In this document: one piece after another, positions 22,952-31,733 of the stretch | Layout of the letters: each line of letters starts with the position of its first letter | Position numbering within the stretch: position 1 is the first letter of the stretch | From: Kribbella amoyensis | Lineage (GTDB): Bacteria; Actinomycetota; Actinomycetes; Propionibacteriales; Kribbellaceae | Reading direction: 5' to 3' | Assembly: GCF_007828865.1 (NCBI RefSeq) | Contig: NZ_VIVK01000002.1 | Location: 620,001 to 684,000 of the forward strand | DNA length: 64,000 nucleotides | Notes under the pieces: model-generated | What the model was told of the DNA's origin: nothing | The model's input: only the letters and a program-made list of their open reading frames with translations | Database searches by the model: none | Position numbers and translations under genes: made by a program

Positions 22952-24204
22952 GGCAACTCCATGATCACGGTGGTGGGTCCGCCGGTGGGGCTGACCAGGG
23001 TCAACGTACCGTCGAAGGCGGCCAGCCGCCGCTCGATACCGTACAGACCTCCACCGGTCACCACCGTGGCGCCACCGACCCCGTCGTCACCGACCAGCAG
23101 GTGCAGCTTCTCCTGCTCGTAGCTGACCTGGATCCAGGCGTTCGTCGCGGCCGCGTACTTGACCGTGTTCGCCAGCGCCTCGGCGATCGCGAAGTACGCC
23201 GCGGACTCCACCGGCGCGGGCGGACGGCCGGGCAGGTCGAAGCTGACGTCCACCTTGAACGGGCAGCTAATCGCGAGCGCCTTGACCGCGCCCTCGAGCC
23301 CGCGGTCGGCCAGGACCGGCGGGTGGATCCCACGGACCAGGTCGCGCAGCTCGGCCAGTGCCGTACTCGCGGATTCGCGCGCCTCGGTCAGCAGCGCGGC
23401 GGCCTGGGCCGGGTCCCGGGCGACCATTTCCTCGGCCATGCCCAGGTTCATGCTCAACGCGGCCAGCCGGGCCTGGGCGCCGTCGTGCAGGTCCCGCTCG
23501 ATCCGGCGCAGCTCGGCCGCCTGGGTGTCGACGGTCTCGGCCCGGGACTCGGCCAGTTCGCGGACCCGGATCGCCAGCTGGGCGCTCTCGGTCGGCCCGA
23601 GCAGCGACTTGGCCAGATGCGCGTTCGCCTTCAGCAGCCGCTCGCCGGAGGCGGACCAGATCAGGAACGCGACCAGGCCGAGCGGGACCATCAGGAACGA
23701 GGTCGCCACGTTCAGCGTGAACAGCCCGCCGAACGGCTGGTCGAACACCCCGGGCGGCGTCACCCAGACCAGGAACGGGTAGATCAGGTAGAACACCGAG
23801 GCCAGGAACAGCACCGCGGACAGCAGGTTCAGGGTGAATCCGAGCACCGCGTTGGTCAGCAGCCAGACGATGTCCCGCCAGGTCGCCGGGTCGGCCAGGA
23901 TCGTCCGGAGCCGCATCAGCAGGCCCTTCATCGGCGGCTGCCGGTACGGCCGGGTGATCGGCGCGCCGAGGAAGCCGGCCAGCATCCGGCGGTGGCAGTT
24001 CGCGAACCAGCGGGTGCACGGGACGAAGACCAGCAGCATCGGGATCCCGACCCAGACCGCGATCAGCGGCACCGACACGACGTTCAGCACGAAGAAGGCG
24101 ATGCCGACCTCGGCGAGGATCGCCAGCCCGAGCGCGAGGAAGGGCTGCGCGAGTCGCGGGTACCGCAGCGGCGGTGCCGGGGCGGCGGTCTGGATGGTCG
24201 TCAT
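22903..24204 (-). CDS. Sensor histidine kinase (HisKA_3 type)
   Basis: A 433-residue membrane kinase. The ATG at 24204 follows GAGAGA. Residues about 20-220 hold several hydrophobic segments (FLALGLAILAEVGIAFFVLN, LIAVWVGIPMLLVFVP, LLSAVLFLASVFYLIYPFLV, SFLMVPLGLVAFLIW), an N-terminal sensor domain typical of actinobacteria. The HisKA_3 helix has the phosphoacceptor in RRIERDLHDGAQARLAALSM; the ATPase domain shows EALANTVKYA, GDDGVGG and GGGLYGIERR. It overlaps the response regulator gene and is divergent from a desaturase, as in systems that sense membrane state. Confidence 0.92.
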   Translation of the reverse strand: MTTIQTAAPAPPLRYPRLAQPFLALGLAILAEVGIAFFVLNVVSVPLIAVWVGIPMLLVFVPCTRWFANCHRRMLAGFLGAPITRPYRQPPMKGLLMRLRTILADPATWRDIVWLLTNAVLGFTLNLLSAVLFLASVFYLIYPFLVWVTPPGVFDQPFGGLFTLNVATSFLMVPLGLVAFLIWSASGERLLKANAHLAKSLLGPTESAQLAIRVRELAESRAETVDTQAAELRRIERDLHDGAQARLAALSMNLGMAEEMVARDPAQAAALLTEARESASTALAELRDLVRGIHPPVLADRGLEGAVKALAISCPFKVDVSFDLPGRPPAPVESAAYFAIAEALANTVKYAAATNAWIQVSYEQEKLHLLVGDDGVGGATVVTGGGLYGIERRLAAFDGTLTLVSPTGGPTTVIMELPCESSSLKTTPSSGTA

Positions 24205-24274
24205 CGTCTCTCTCCCGTGTCGGTGGGCCGGACCGGCCCGCCCCTCCATGATGACCGAGGGACTGGACGACCTC

Positions 24275-24295
24275 AGTAGTGTTAGGTCCACCACT
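24275..24295. promoter_or_regulatory. Inverted repeat between kinase and desaturase genes
   Basis: AGTAGTG (24275-24281), 7-nt spacer, CACCACT (24289-24295): a 7-bp inverted repeat with one mismatch. NarL-type regulators bind sites of this layout. It lies 71 bp upstream of the kinase start and 146 bp upstream of the desaturase start. Confidence 0.4.
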
Positions 24296-24440
24296 GCCGG
24301 GAGGTGAAACCCCCGGGCGGAGACGGGAGCTGGCACCGGTGACCGGACGACCGTGTCCGGCGATGGTTGAGAGACACCGGTCAGGGGCAGATTGCCGCGG
24401 ACCGGAGACCCGATCGACCGACGCCGAAACGAGGCCCCGA

Positions 24441-25496
24441 ATGACACTGGCAGCCGAACCGCCGCGGACCCAGCGGAGCAAGGGGAGCGACTTCGCCCCG
24501 CTGCTGCGCGAGATCAAGGACGCGGGACTGCTCGACCGCCGGACCGCGGCGTACGCGATCGCGATCGCGATCAACGTCGCCCTGCTGGCCGTGATCTGGG
24601 CCGGCGTGGTCACGCTCGGCAACAGCTGGTGGACCCTGTTCCTCGCGGTGCCGCTGGCGATCCTCACCACCCGGGCCGCGTTCTTCGGTCACGACGCCGG
24701 GCACCAGCAGATCGGCCGGTCCCGCAAGCTGCACGACTGGCTCGGGTTGCTGAACGGCAACCTGGTCACCGGGATGAGCTACGGCTGGTGGAACGACAAG
24801 CACAACCGGCACCACGCGAACCCGAACCACACCGACAAGGACCCGGACGTCGGCGAGGGCGTGCTGGTCTGGACCCTGGAGCAGGCCGAGGGGCGGACCG
24901 GCCTGCACGGCTGGCTGTCCCGCCACCAGGCCCGGATCTTCTTCCCGCTGCTCACCCTGGAGGGGCTGAACCTGAAGGTCTCCGGCATCCGGTACCTGCT
25001 CGGCCGCCCGCGCAAGGAGGCCCAGCTGGAGCTCGGCATGATCGCCGCACACCTGGTGCTGTACTTCGGCGTGCTGTTCACCGTGCTCTCGCCGGGCAAG
25101 GCGGTGCTGTTCGCCGTCATCCACCACGCGCTGTTCGGCCTGCACCTCGGCAGCGTCTTCGCCCCGAACCACAAGGGCATGGAGATGCCGGACGAGGACA
25201 GCAACTGGGGCCACCTGGAGAAGCAGGTGCTGACCTCGCGGAACGTCAACGGCGGCCTGGTCACCGACTGGATGATGGGCGGCCTCAACTACCAGATCGA
25301 GCACCACCTCTTCCCGAGCATGCCGCGGGCCAACCTGCGGTTCGCGCAGCCGATCGTCCGGGCGTACTGCGAGCGGATCGGGATGCCGTACCTGAGCACC
25401 GGGCTGATCGAGTCGTACCGGATGGGCCTCGGCCATATGCACGAGGTCGGCAGCGAACTCCGCGACCAGAAGGCCTCCGAGCGCGTCGGGACCTGA
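24441..25496 (+). CDS. Membrane fatty acid desaturase
   Basis: Introduces double bases-to-alkene bonds into acyl chains using a di-iron centre, in the membrane. The 351-residue protein has the three His boxes: HDAGH (84-88), HNRHH (121-125, followed by ANPNH) and QIEHH (about 283-287). Four hydrophobic segments surround them (for example AYAIAIAINVALLAVIWAGV). The final box with Gln-x-x-His-His places it near acyl-lipid or acyl-CoA front-end-like desaturases of actinobacteria (DesA3 type). It is divergent from the kinase/regulator pair, which suggests control by membrane fluidity or temperature, as in Bacillus Des/DesKR (inference). Confidence 0.92.
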   Translation: MTLAAEPPRTQRSKGSDFAPLLREIKDAGLLDRRTAAYAIAIAINVALLAVIWAGVVTLGNSWWTLFLAVPLAILTTRAAFFGHDAGHQQIGRSRKLHDWLGLLNGNLVTGMSYGWWNDKHNRHHANPNHTDKDPDVGEGVLVWTLEQAEGRTGLHGWLSRHQARIFFPLLTLEGLNLKVSGIRYLLGRPRKEAQLELGMIAAHLVLYFGVLFTVLSPGKAVLFAVIHHALFGLHLGSVFAPNHKGMEMPDEDSNWGHLEKQVLTSRNVNGGLVTDWMMGGLNYQIEHHLFPSMPRANLRFAQPIVRAYCERIGMPYLSTGLIESYRMGLGHMHEVGSELRDQKASERVGT

Positions 25497-25614
25497 GCGG
25501 GAATCTGGGCAAAGCAGGCGCGGCGCTCCGCGCCGGGCAGCGGCCCCGGGACGGTTCGGCTACGGTCGGCTGTCTCGGGGCCGACCTGTGAGCCGACCTG
25601 TGAGGGAGATCCGC

Positions 25615-27006
25615 ATGACCGAATCGAGCGGTTTGAGTCGTCGTGGCCTGCTCGGCGCCGTCGCCGGAGTCACCGCCGCCACCGCCCTGCCCGCCGCTCC
25701 GGCGTGGGCAGCCGACGACCCGAGGCCCGGCGCCGTCCGGCCTCCGACGCTGGACAGGTACGACCGGCAGGTCGTCAACGGACTGTCCTCCGAACGCGCC
25801 CTGCGGCACCTCCAGGTGCTGTCGGAGCAGATCGGCCCCCGGATCGGTGGGACGCCGAGCGAGAAGCGGGCCGCCGACTACCTCGCGGACGAGCTGGACC
25901 GCTTCGGGTACCGGACCCGGCTCGAACCCTTCCCGGTCGCGGACAAGTTCCTCGCCCAGATCGGGGACGTACGCAACGTCCTGCCCGACGACGTGTGCTG
26001 GCAGGCCGGCGCGGCTCCGGGCGGCAAGCTGGACGTCACGGTGCAAGGACTCGCTCGCGATGTCGGTCCGGCGACGGCACCCGTGTGGCCGGCGGACGTG
26101 TCCGGTGCCGTGGTCCTCGCCGACGACACCGCGGCGGCTCGGCCCGGCTTCGTCGCGGAGGCTGCCGCGCGGGGAGCCGTGGCCGTGATCCTGCTGCCGG
26201 CCGACCAGGTGTTCCCGCGGCGCGCGTCCGCATTCTCACCGAGCGGTCTGGTGGATGCGCCGATCCCGGTGATCGGGGTCGCGCAGGTCCAGAAGAGGTT
26301 GTTGCGTGAGGCCCTCGCCGTGGTCACCTCGTTGCCGCTGTCGATCAGTACGGCGGCCCACCGCGGCCTGATCTCGAACAACGTGATCGGCGAACGCCGC
26401 GGCAAGAGCGCCACCTCGCCGATCGTCATGGTCAGCGGCCACTACGACTCGGTCATCGGCGCACCCGGCGCGAACGACGACGGCTCCGGTACCGTCCTCA
26501 CGTTGGAGGTCGCCCTGGTGCTCAGCAAGGTCCCCGTCGAGGCGACGTTGCGGTTCGCGCTGTGGGGCTCGGAGGAGCAAGGGCTGATCGGCTCGCGGTA
26601 CCACGTCGCGCAGTTGCCGCAGGACCAGCGCGACCGGTACCGGGCGGTGTTCCAGAACGACATGGTCGCCACCAGTTGGGACCCGGCCATCGTCTACTGG
26701 CTGCTCTCGTTCGACGGGATGGCGAACGCCGCGACGGACTCGGTCCTGGCGTCCGGGAAACGGCTCGGGTACGACCCGCAGATGGTCGGTCCCGTGCAAC
26801 GCGGGGCGAGTGACCACCAGTCCTTCCAGGAGGTCGGGATCGCGGCCGCCAACTTCTCCTGGCGCGGGGAGTCGTCGCCGGCCCTGCTGGAACCGCCGTA
26901 CCACTCGCCGGAGGACACCATCGCCAAGAACGTCAGCCTGGAACGCCTCCAGGTCTCGATGGAGCTGATCGGCACCGCGGCGTACGCCGTCGCCCGCCCC
27001 CGCTGA
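25615..27006 (+). CDS. Tat-exported M28 family aminopeptidase
   Basis: Zinc aminopeptidase of 463 residues. ATG at 25615 with GGGAG upstream. The N-terminus SGLSRRGLLGAVAGVTAATA is a twin-arginine signal peptide ending PAWAADD. A PA-type insert (about 120-225, VSGAVVLADD, FVAEAAARGAVAVILLP) precedes the catalytic part. Metal ligands are visible in SGHYDSVIGAPGANDDGSGT, WGSEEQGLIGSRYH, QNDMVATSW and GASDHQSFQEVGI. Likely releases N-terminal amino acids from peptides outside the cell. Unusual only in that a Tat rather than Sec signal is used, implying folding and metal loading before export. Confidence 0.92.
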   Translation: MTESSGLSRRGLLGAVAGVTAATALPAAPAWAADDPRPGAVRPPTLDRYDRQVVNGLSSERALRHLQVLSEQIGPRIGGTPSEKRAADYLADELDRFGYRTRLEPFPVADKFLAQIGDVRNVLPDDVCWQAGAAPGGKLDVTVQGLARDVGPATAPVWPADVSGAVVLADDTAAARPGFVAEAAARGAVAVILLPADQVFPRRASAFSPSGLVDAPIPVIGVAQVQKRLLREALAVVTSLPLSISTAAHRGLISNNVIGERRGKSATSPIVMVSGHYDSVIGAPGANDDGSGTVLTLEVALVLSKVPVEATLRFALWGSEEQGLIGSRYHVAQLPQDQRDRYRAVFQNDMVATSWDPAIVYWLLSFDGMANAATDSVLASGKRLGYDPQMVGPVQRGASDHQSFQEVGIAAANFSWRGESSPALLEPPYHSPEDTIAKNVSLERLQVSMELIGTAAYAVARPR

Positions 27007-27080
27007 CCCTGCATCGCCGGACCACCGCCGGGAGGCCGTCCGCGGTCTCCCGGCGGTGGCCGGATAGGCTCCGGGGTGTC

Positions 27081-27380
27081 ATGTCACCTCGTAGGCGCAA
27101 GCCCTCCAAGCACACCCGGCCGGCCAGTGACCGGCCGTTGCTGGGTGGTACGCAGGAGCGGGTGAGCCGCGGCGACGGGGACTGGATCGTCCGCCGGGTC
27201 AGCGGGACCGCGTCGACGAAGACTTATCGCTGCCCGGGATGCGACCAGCTGATCCTGCCGAACACGCCGCACGTGGTCGTGTGGCCGGAGGACCCGAGTC
27301 TGCTGGCCGCGATCGGCGGCGGGCAGTCGCTGGACGAGCGCCGGCATTGGCACACCACCTGCTGGCAACGCCGCCGTTGA
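27081..27380 (+). CDS. Small zinc-ribbon-like protein
   Basis: A 99-residue soluble protein conserved in actinobacteria and often labelled ATP/GTP-binding without evidence. Basic N-terminus MSPRRRKPSKHTRP, then KTYRCPGCDQLI with CxxC, NTPHVVVWPED, and a C-terminal RRHWHTTCWQRRR with His and Cys. The four Cys/His ligands suggest a zinc-binding fold related to HNH-like or treble-clef ribbons. Function unknown. The ATG at 27081 directly follows GGGGTGTC. It is 22 bp upstream of the hydrolase gene, so probably co-transcribed. Confidence 0.75.
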   Translation: MSPRRRKPSKHTRPASDRPLLGGTQERVSRGDGDWIVRRVSGTASTKTYRCPGCDQLILPNTPHVVVWPEDPSLLAAIGGGQSLDERRHWHTTCWQRRR

Positions 27381-27402
27381 CGCTCCGGAAAGGACCGCAA
27401 GG

Positions 27403-28170
27403 ATGAAGCTCCCGGTCACGTCGTACGGCGACAGCGGGTCGCCGGTCGTGGTGATGCACGGACTGTTCGGGTCCGGGCGGAACTGGATGACGGCCGCGCG
27501 CCGGCTGGCCGAGTCGTCGCACCGGGTGTTCGCGCTCGACCTGCGCAACCACGGCAGCTCTCCGCACGTCCCCACGATGAGCTATCCGGAGATGGCCGAG
27601 GACGTCCGCGAGACGATCACCGGGCTCGGGGTCGGCCCGGTCGCGCTGGTCGGTCACTCGATGGGCGGCAAGACCGCGATGCTGACCGCGATCGACCACC
27701 CCGACGTCGTCGACCGGCTCGTCGTGGTCGACGCGGCACCGGTGAGCTACCCGCCCGCCTTCGTCCAGTACGCCCAGGCGATGCGGACCGCCGACCTCAG
27801 GAACGTGACCCGCCGCGCCGACGTGGACGCTCAGCTGGCCGAGGCGGTCCCGACGCCGGGGACTCGCGCGTTCCTGCTGCAGAACCTGATCCTCGACGAC
27901 CAGGGCGCCCGCTGGCGGCCGAACCTGCCGGTGATCGAGGCCGCGCTCGGCGACATCTCCGGCTGGCCCGACGGCGTCACCGGCTCGTACGACGGGCCGA
28001 CGCTCTTCGTCTACGGCGGCAAGTCCGACTACGTCCAGCAGGACCACCGGGCCACCATCGAGGCGTACTTCCCGCACGTCCGGTACGCTGTCGTCCCCGA
28101 GGCCGGCCATTGGGTCCACGCGGAGCGCCTCGACGACTTCCTCGCCGCGGTCACGCCGTTCCTCGCCTGA
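27403..28170 (+). CDS. Alpha/beta hydrolase
   Basis: A 255-residue esterase-like enzyme. The oxyanion block HGLFGSGRNWMTAARRLA, the YbfF-like DLRNHGSSPHVPTMSYPEMA, the nucleophile elbow GHSMGGKTAM (Ser), the acid region YGGKSDYV and the catalytic His in GHWVHAE are all present. The pattern resembles YbfF/ABHD11-type acyl esterases. GGA-rich sequence (AAGG) precedes the ATG. Natural substrate unknown; possibly acyl-CoA or short-chain esters. Confidence 0.88.
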   Translation: MKLPVTSYGDSGSPVVVMHGLFGSGRNWMTAARRLAESSHRVFALDLRNHGSSPHVPTMSYPEMAEDVRETITGLGVGPVALVGHSMGGKTAMLTAIDHPDVVDRLVVVDAAPVSYPPAFVQYAQAMRTADLRNVTRRADVDAQLAEAVPTPGTRAFLLQNLILDDQGARWRPNLPVIEAALGDISGWPDGVTGSYDGPTLFVYGGKSDYVQQDHRATIEAYFPHVRYAVVPEAGHWVHAERLDDFLAAVTPFLA

Positions 28171-28271
28171 CTCGGTTCGGGGCCGTTTTCGCCTCCAGGC
28201 GGTGACCGTGGTCGTGCTGCCTGTGACCGCGCTGCGCGAAGCTGTCCGGACAAACGCTTGCCCGTAACCTG

Positions 28272-28301
28272 TTGACCCTCATGCGAACAGCTCGGTAAGT
28301 T
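28272..28301 (+). promoter_or_regulatory. Predicted sigma-70-type promoter of the NamZ operon
   Basis: TTGACC (28272-28277), 18-bp spacer and TAAGTT (28296-28301) form a good vegetative promoter 55 bp before the start of the NamZ-like gene. Confidence 0.55.
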
Positions 28302-28355
28302 TTCTACCCAGTTCCTGCACGATCGATGATCCGGCGGACTGGGTGGAGGCGCACG

Positions 28356-29495
28356 ATGGCGACCGACGCGGTACGGACCGGCGCGGAGCGACTCGCGAGC
28401 GAGCCCGGACTGGCCGGTGGCGGCCGGTTCGGACTCGTCACCAACTTCACCGGGGTGCTCCCGGATCTGCGCCCACAGCGAACCGCGTTCCTCGAAGCCG
28501 GGCTTCCGCTGATCACGTTGTTCGGTCCGGAGCACGGACTCAACGGCACCGCGCAGGCCGGGGCGAGCGAGTCCGCGAGGACCGATCCCGAGACCGGGCT
28601 GCCGGTCTTCGACACGTACCACCGGGCCGGCGCCGACCTCGACGCCCTGGTCACCGCGTCCGGCGTCGACACGCTGCTGTTCGACATCCAGGACATCGGC
28701 ACCCGCTTCTACACCTACATCTGGACCATGTTCGACTGCCTGGCGGCGGCGGCCCGGTGCGGTGTGCGGTTCATCGTCCTCGACCGGCCGAACCCGCTCG
28801 GCGGCCGGACCGTCGAGGGTCCGTTGCTGCAGCCCGGGTTCGAGAGCTTCGTCGGCCGCGCGCCGATTCCGGTCCGGCACGGCCTCACCGTCGGCGAGCT
28901 CGCGCGGCAGTTCACCGCGACCACGGACCGCCCGGCCGAGCTCGACGTGATCACGCTGTCTGGCTGGACCCGCGGCCCCGGTACCGGTCAGCCCTGGGTG
29001 CCGCCGTCGCCGAACATGCCGAGTCCCGACTGCGCCCTGGTCTATCCGGGGACGGGGTTGTTCGAAGGGACCAACCTCAGCGAGGGCCGCGGGACCACCC
29101 GGCCCTTCGAGACGATCGGGGCGCCCTTCCTCGACGGCCGCCTGGTGCCCGCCCTGCGCGAGCGGGAACTGCCCGGGGTCACGTTCCGCGGGACGTGGTT
29201 CCAGCCGACGTTCAGCAAGTACGCCGGCCAGGTGCTGCCCGGCGTCCAGCTGCACCTCACCGATCGCGTCACGTTCGAACCGGTCCGCACCGCGCTGGTG
29301 ATCCTCGCGGTGTTGCGCGAGCTGTATCCCGGCGAGCTCGAGTTCCGCCCAGAGCTGGACCGGTTGTGGGGATCTGACTCGCTGCGCAAGACGCTCACCG
29401 CCGGCGAGGACCCGGAGAAGTTGCTGCCGGCATCGATCGGCCCGGACGGCTGGACCGAGCCGGGTGTGCTGCTCTACGAAGGAGGGATCGGATGA
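28356..29495 (+). CDS. NamZ-like exo-beta-N-acetylmuramidase (DUF1343)
   Basis: A 379-residue protein of the DUF1343 family. Bacillus NamZ (YbbC) of this family releases terminal MurNAc from peptidoglycan fragments. Visible motifs: RFGLVTNFTGVLPD, LFGPEHGLNG, the acidic DTLLFDIQDIGTRFYTYIWT stretch, VLDRPNPLGG, PSPNMPS and YPGTGLFEGTNLSEGRGTTRPF, all typical. No signal peptide, so it acts in the cytoplasm unless released otherwise. GGTGGAGG lies 6 bp before the ATG. It overlaps the next gene by 4 bp (ATGA) and heads an operon with a sugar importer and a deacetylase. Confidence 0.9.
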   Translation: MATDAVRTGAERLASEPGLAGGGRFGLVTNFTGVLPDLRPQRTAFLEAGLPLITLFGPEHGLNGTAQAGASESARTDPETGLPVFDTYHRAGADLDALVTASGVDTLLFDIQDIGTRFYTYIWTMFDCLAAAARCGVRFIVLDRPNPLGGRTVEGPLLQPGFESFVGRAPIPVRHGLTVGELARQFTATTDRPAELDVITLSGWTRGPGTGQPWVPPSPNMPSPDCALVYPGTGLFEGTNLSEGRGTTRPFETIGAPFLDGRLVPALRERELPGVTFRGTWFQPTFSKYAGQVLPGVQLHLTDRVTFEPVRTALVILAVLRELYPGELEFRPELDRLWGSDSLRKTLTAGEDPEKLLPASIGPDGWTEPGVLLYEGGIG

Positions 29496-30457
29496 TCCGT
29501 ACGTTCGCAGCCGGCGACGGGCCCGGGATCGCGGCGGCCTGGACCGCGGCGGCGCCGGCCGACCCGATCGGGTACGACCGGCTCCGCGACCTCGTCCTGC
29601 TGGACCGCAACTTCGACCCGGCCGGATTGTGGATCGCCGAGGAGGACGGCGACATCGTGGGCGCCGCGTACGCCGTGCGCCGGTTGATCGCCGCGGACGG
29701 TGCCGACCTCGAGCCGGGATCGGGGTGGATCCCGTTCTTCTTCGTCCACCCGGACCACCGGCGCCGCGGCCTCGGGCGGGAGTTGCTGACCAAGGCGATG
29801 GACTGGCTGCGCGACCAGGGCCGGACCGAGGTGTTCTTCTCGTCGTACACGCCGAATTACTTCCTGCCCGGCCTCGACGTCGTGCGGTACCCGGCCGCGC
29901 TCGCGCTGACCGAGCAGCTCGGCTTCCGGACCCAGTACCAGGCGGTCGCGATGGACCGTGGCCTGGTCGGCTACGCGATCCCAGACGACGTGCGCGAGCG
30001 GATCCGGACCCTCGAGGCCGACGGCTACCGCTTCGGGACTCCGACCGGGGACGAGCTGACCGAGCTGATCGCGATCGCCAGGTCGGAGTTCAACCCGGAC
30101 TGGGCTCGCGCGATCCGCGAAGCCGTGGTGGCCGGGATGCCGTTGGACCGCATCGTCGCGGCGTACGCACCGGATCGGACCGTGCTCGGCTGGGCCATGC
30201 ACGGCACGTACGAGGGGGTGCTGGACCGCTTCGGCCCGTTCGGGGTGTTGCCGGCCAGCCGGGGGACCGGGCTCGGCAAGGTCCTGCTGCACCTGACGCT
30301 GCAGCGCATGGTCGGACTCGGGGCGCACAGCGCCTGGTTCCTGTGGACCGGCGAGCAGTCCGCCGCCGGCCAGCTGTACCTGAAGACCGGCTTCACGATC
30401 ACCCGCAAGTTCTCGATCCTCCGGGCCTCGCTGGTCCCGGCCGACCGGAAGGACTGA
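29492..30457 (+). CDS. GNAT family N-acetyltransferase (two-domain)
   Basis: A 321-residue cytoplasmic acetyltransferase. The first GNAT domain (about 1-155) has the acetyl-CoA loop FFFVHPDHRRRGLGRELLTK; the second (about 160-321) has FGVLPASRGTGLGKVLLHLT and LYLKTGFTITRKF. Two complete CoA-binding motifs imply a tandem-domain enzyme as in mycothiol synthase-like proteins. Start overlaps the NamZ stop. Context suggests acetylation of an amino sugar or its derivative (inference); an unrelated role is possible. Confidence 0.85.
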   Translation: MIRTFAAGDGPGIAAAWTAAAPADPIGYDRLRDLVLLDRNFDPAGLWIAEEDGDIVGAAYAVRRLIAADGADLEPGSGWIPFFFVHPDHRRRGLGRELLTKAMDWLRDQGRTEVFFSSYTPNYFLPGLDVVRYPAALALTEQLGFRTQYQAVAMDRGLVGYAIPDDVRERIRTLEADGYRFGTPTGDELTELIAIARSEFNPDWARAIREAVVAGMPLDRIVAAYAPDRTVLGWAMHGTYEGVLDRFGPFGVLPASRGTGLGKVLLHLTLQRMVGLGAHSAWFLWTGEQSAAGQLYLKTGFTITRKFSILRASLVPADRKD

Positions 30458-30458
30458 C

Positions 30459-31733
30459 ATGAGACTCCATCACGGTGTCCGGCTCGCGGTCGTACTCGGC
30501 CTCCTCGCCACCGGCGTGGCCTGTTCGGGCGGCGACGGCTCGGGCGGCGACGGCAAGGTCCAGCTGACCGTGCTGAGCCACTACGGCTCCGACCCGGCGA
30601 AGGCCGGCCTGGACAAGATGATCGCGCAGTGGAACCAGGAGAACCCGGACGTCCAGGTGAAGTCCGAGGTGGTCAAGTTCGACGACCTGCTGACCACCCT
30701 CACCGTCCGGCAGACCGGCGGCCGCGGCGCCGACATCGTCAGCGCGTACGGGCTGTGGGGCGGCCAGTTGCAGAAGGCGAACGTGGTCGCGAAGGTGCCC
30801 GACGACGTGGCCCAGAAGATCAAGGCGAGCTACAGCCCGGCCGCCCTCGGCGCGGTGACGACCGGCGACACCCTGCTCGGCTATCCGACCGAGCTGAACA
30901 CGTACGCGCTGTTCTACAACAAGAAGATCCTGGCCGCGGCCGGGGTGACCAAGCCGCCGGCCACCTGGGCCGAGCTGGCCGACACCGCGAAGAAGGTGGC
31001 GAAGCGGGACGCGAAGGGCAACGTCCAGGTCGAGGGCCTGAGCTTGATCCAGGACGGTGACAACAAGTCGGCGCACCCGTTCCTGTCCTTGCTGGACGCG
31101 GCCGGCGGCTCCTTCCTCGGCGAGGACGGGACTGCGCAGTTCGCCGGGGAGCAGGGCAAGGCGGCACTCGGGCTGGAGGCGGACCTCGCCGGGGCGAAGG
31201 CGACCGACCCGTCGATCATGCCGACCAAGCAGTTCCGCAGCGGAGGCGTCGCGATGGCGATCCAGGCCGGCTGGTGGGTCGGCAGCCTGAAGACGCAGAT
31301 GGCCGGGAAGTACTCCGACGTCGGCGTCGCCCCGATCCCGGGACCGGCCGCCGGGAGCAAGGGCTCGCTGGCGTACGGGTTCTTCATGGGCGTGAACCAG
31401 CGCAGCAAGCACCCGGACGAGGCATGGAAGTTCCTCACCTGGCTGAACGAGCACCAGGGCTCCGCGGGCGTCACCGGGATGGGCGAGTACCTGGCCGGGA
31501 TGGGCCTGATCCCGCCGCGGACCGCGGACGCGGCCACGCTGAAGAAGTCGCTGGACGACCCGAACCTGGTGCCGATCTACGACGCCGCGGAGTACGCGAT
31601 GCCGGAGCCGAACCTGGCCGGCGCCTACGAGGCGAAGACCGCGCTGCACAACGCCATCATGACGGTGCTTGCTGACGGCAAGAGTCCGGACGAGGCGCTG
31701 ACCCAGGCCGCGAAGGCCGTCAAGCCGCAGTGA
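30459..31733 (+). CDS. Sugar ABC transporter, substrate-binding lipoprotein
   Basis: Extracellular sugar-binding lipoprotein of 424 residues. Signal peptide MRLHHGVRLAVVLGLLATGV ends with lipobox TGVAC (Cys22). The mature protein is a family 1 solute-binding protein: LTVLSHYGSDPAKAGLDKMI, TTLTVRQTGGRGADIVSAYG, YPTELNTYALFYNKKIL, GGVAMAIQAGWWVG and GFFMGVNQRSKHPDEAWKFL. It starts 1 bp after the acetyltransferase stop and overlaps the permease start. Within this locus an oligosaccharide or amino sugar is the likely ligand. Confidence 0.92.
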   Translation: MRLHHGVRLAVVLGLLATGVACSGGDGSGGDGKVQLTVLSHYGSDPAKAGLDKMIAQWNQENPDVQVKSEVVKFDDLLTTLTVRQTGGRGADIVSAYGLWGGQLQKANVVAKVPDDVAQKIKASYSPAALGAVTTGDTLLGYPTELNTYALFYNKKILAAAGVTKPPATWAELADTAKKVAKRDAKGNVQVEGLSLIQDGDNKSAHPFLSLLDAAGGSFLGEDGTAQFAGEQGKAALGLEADLAGAKATDPSIMPTKQFRSGGVAMAIQAGWWVGSLKTQMAGKYSDVGVAPIPGPAAGSKGSLAYGFFMGVNQRSKHPDEAWKFLTWLNEHQGSAGVTGMGEYLAGMGLIPPRTADAATLKKSLDDPNLVPIYDAAEYAMPEPNLAGAYEAKTALHNAIMTVLADGKSPDEALTQAAKAVKPQ

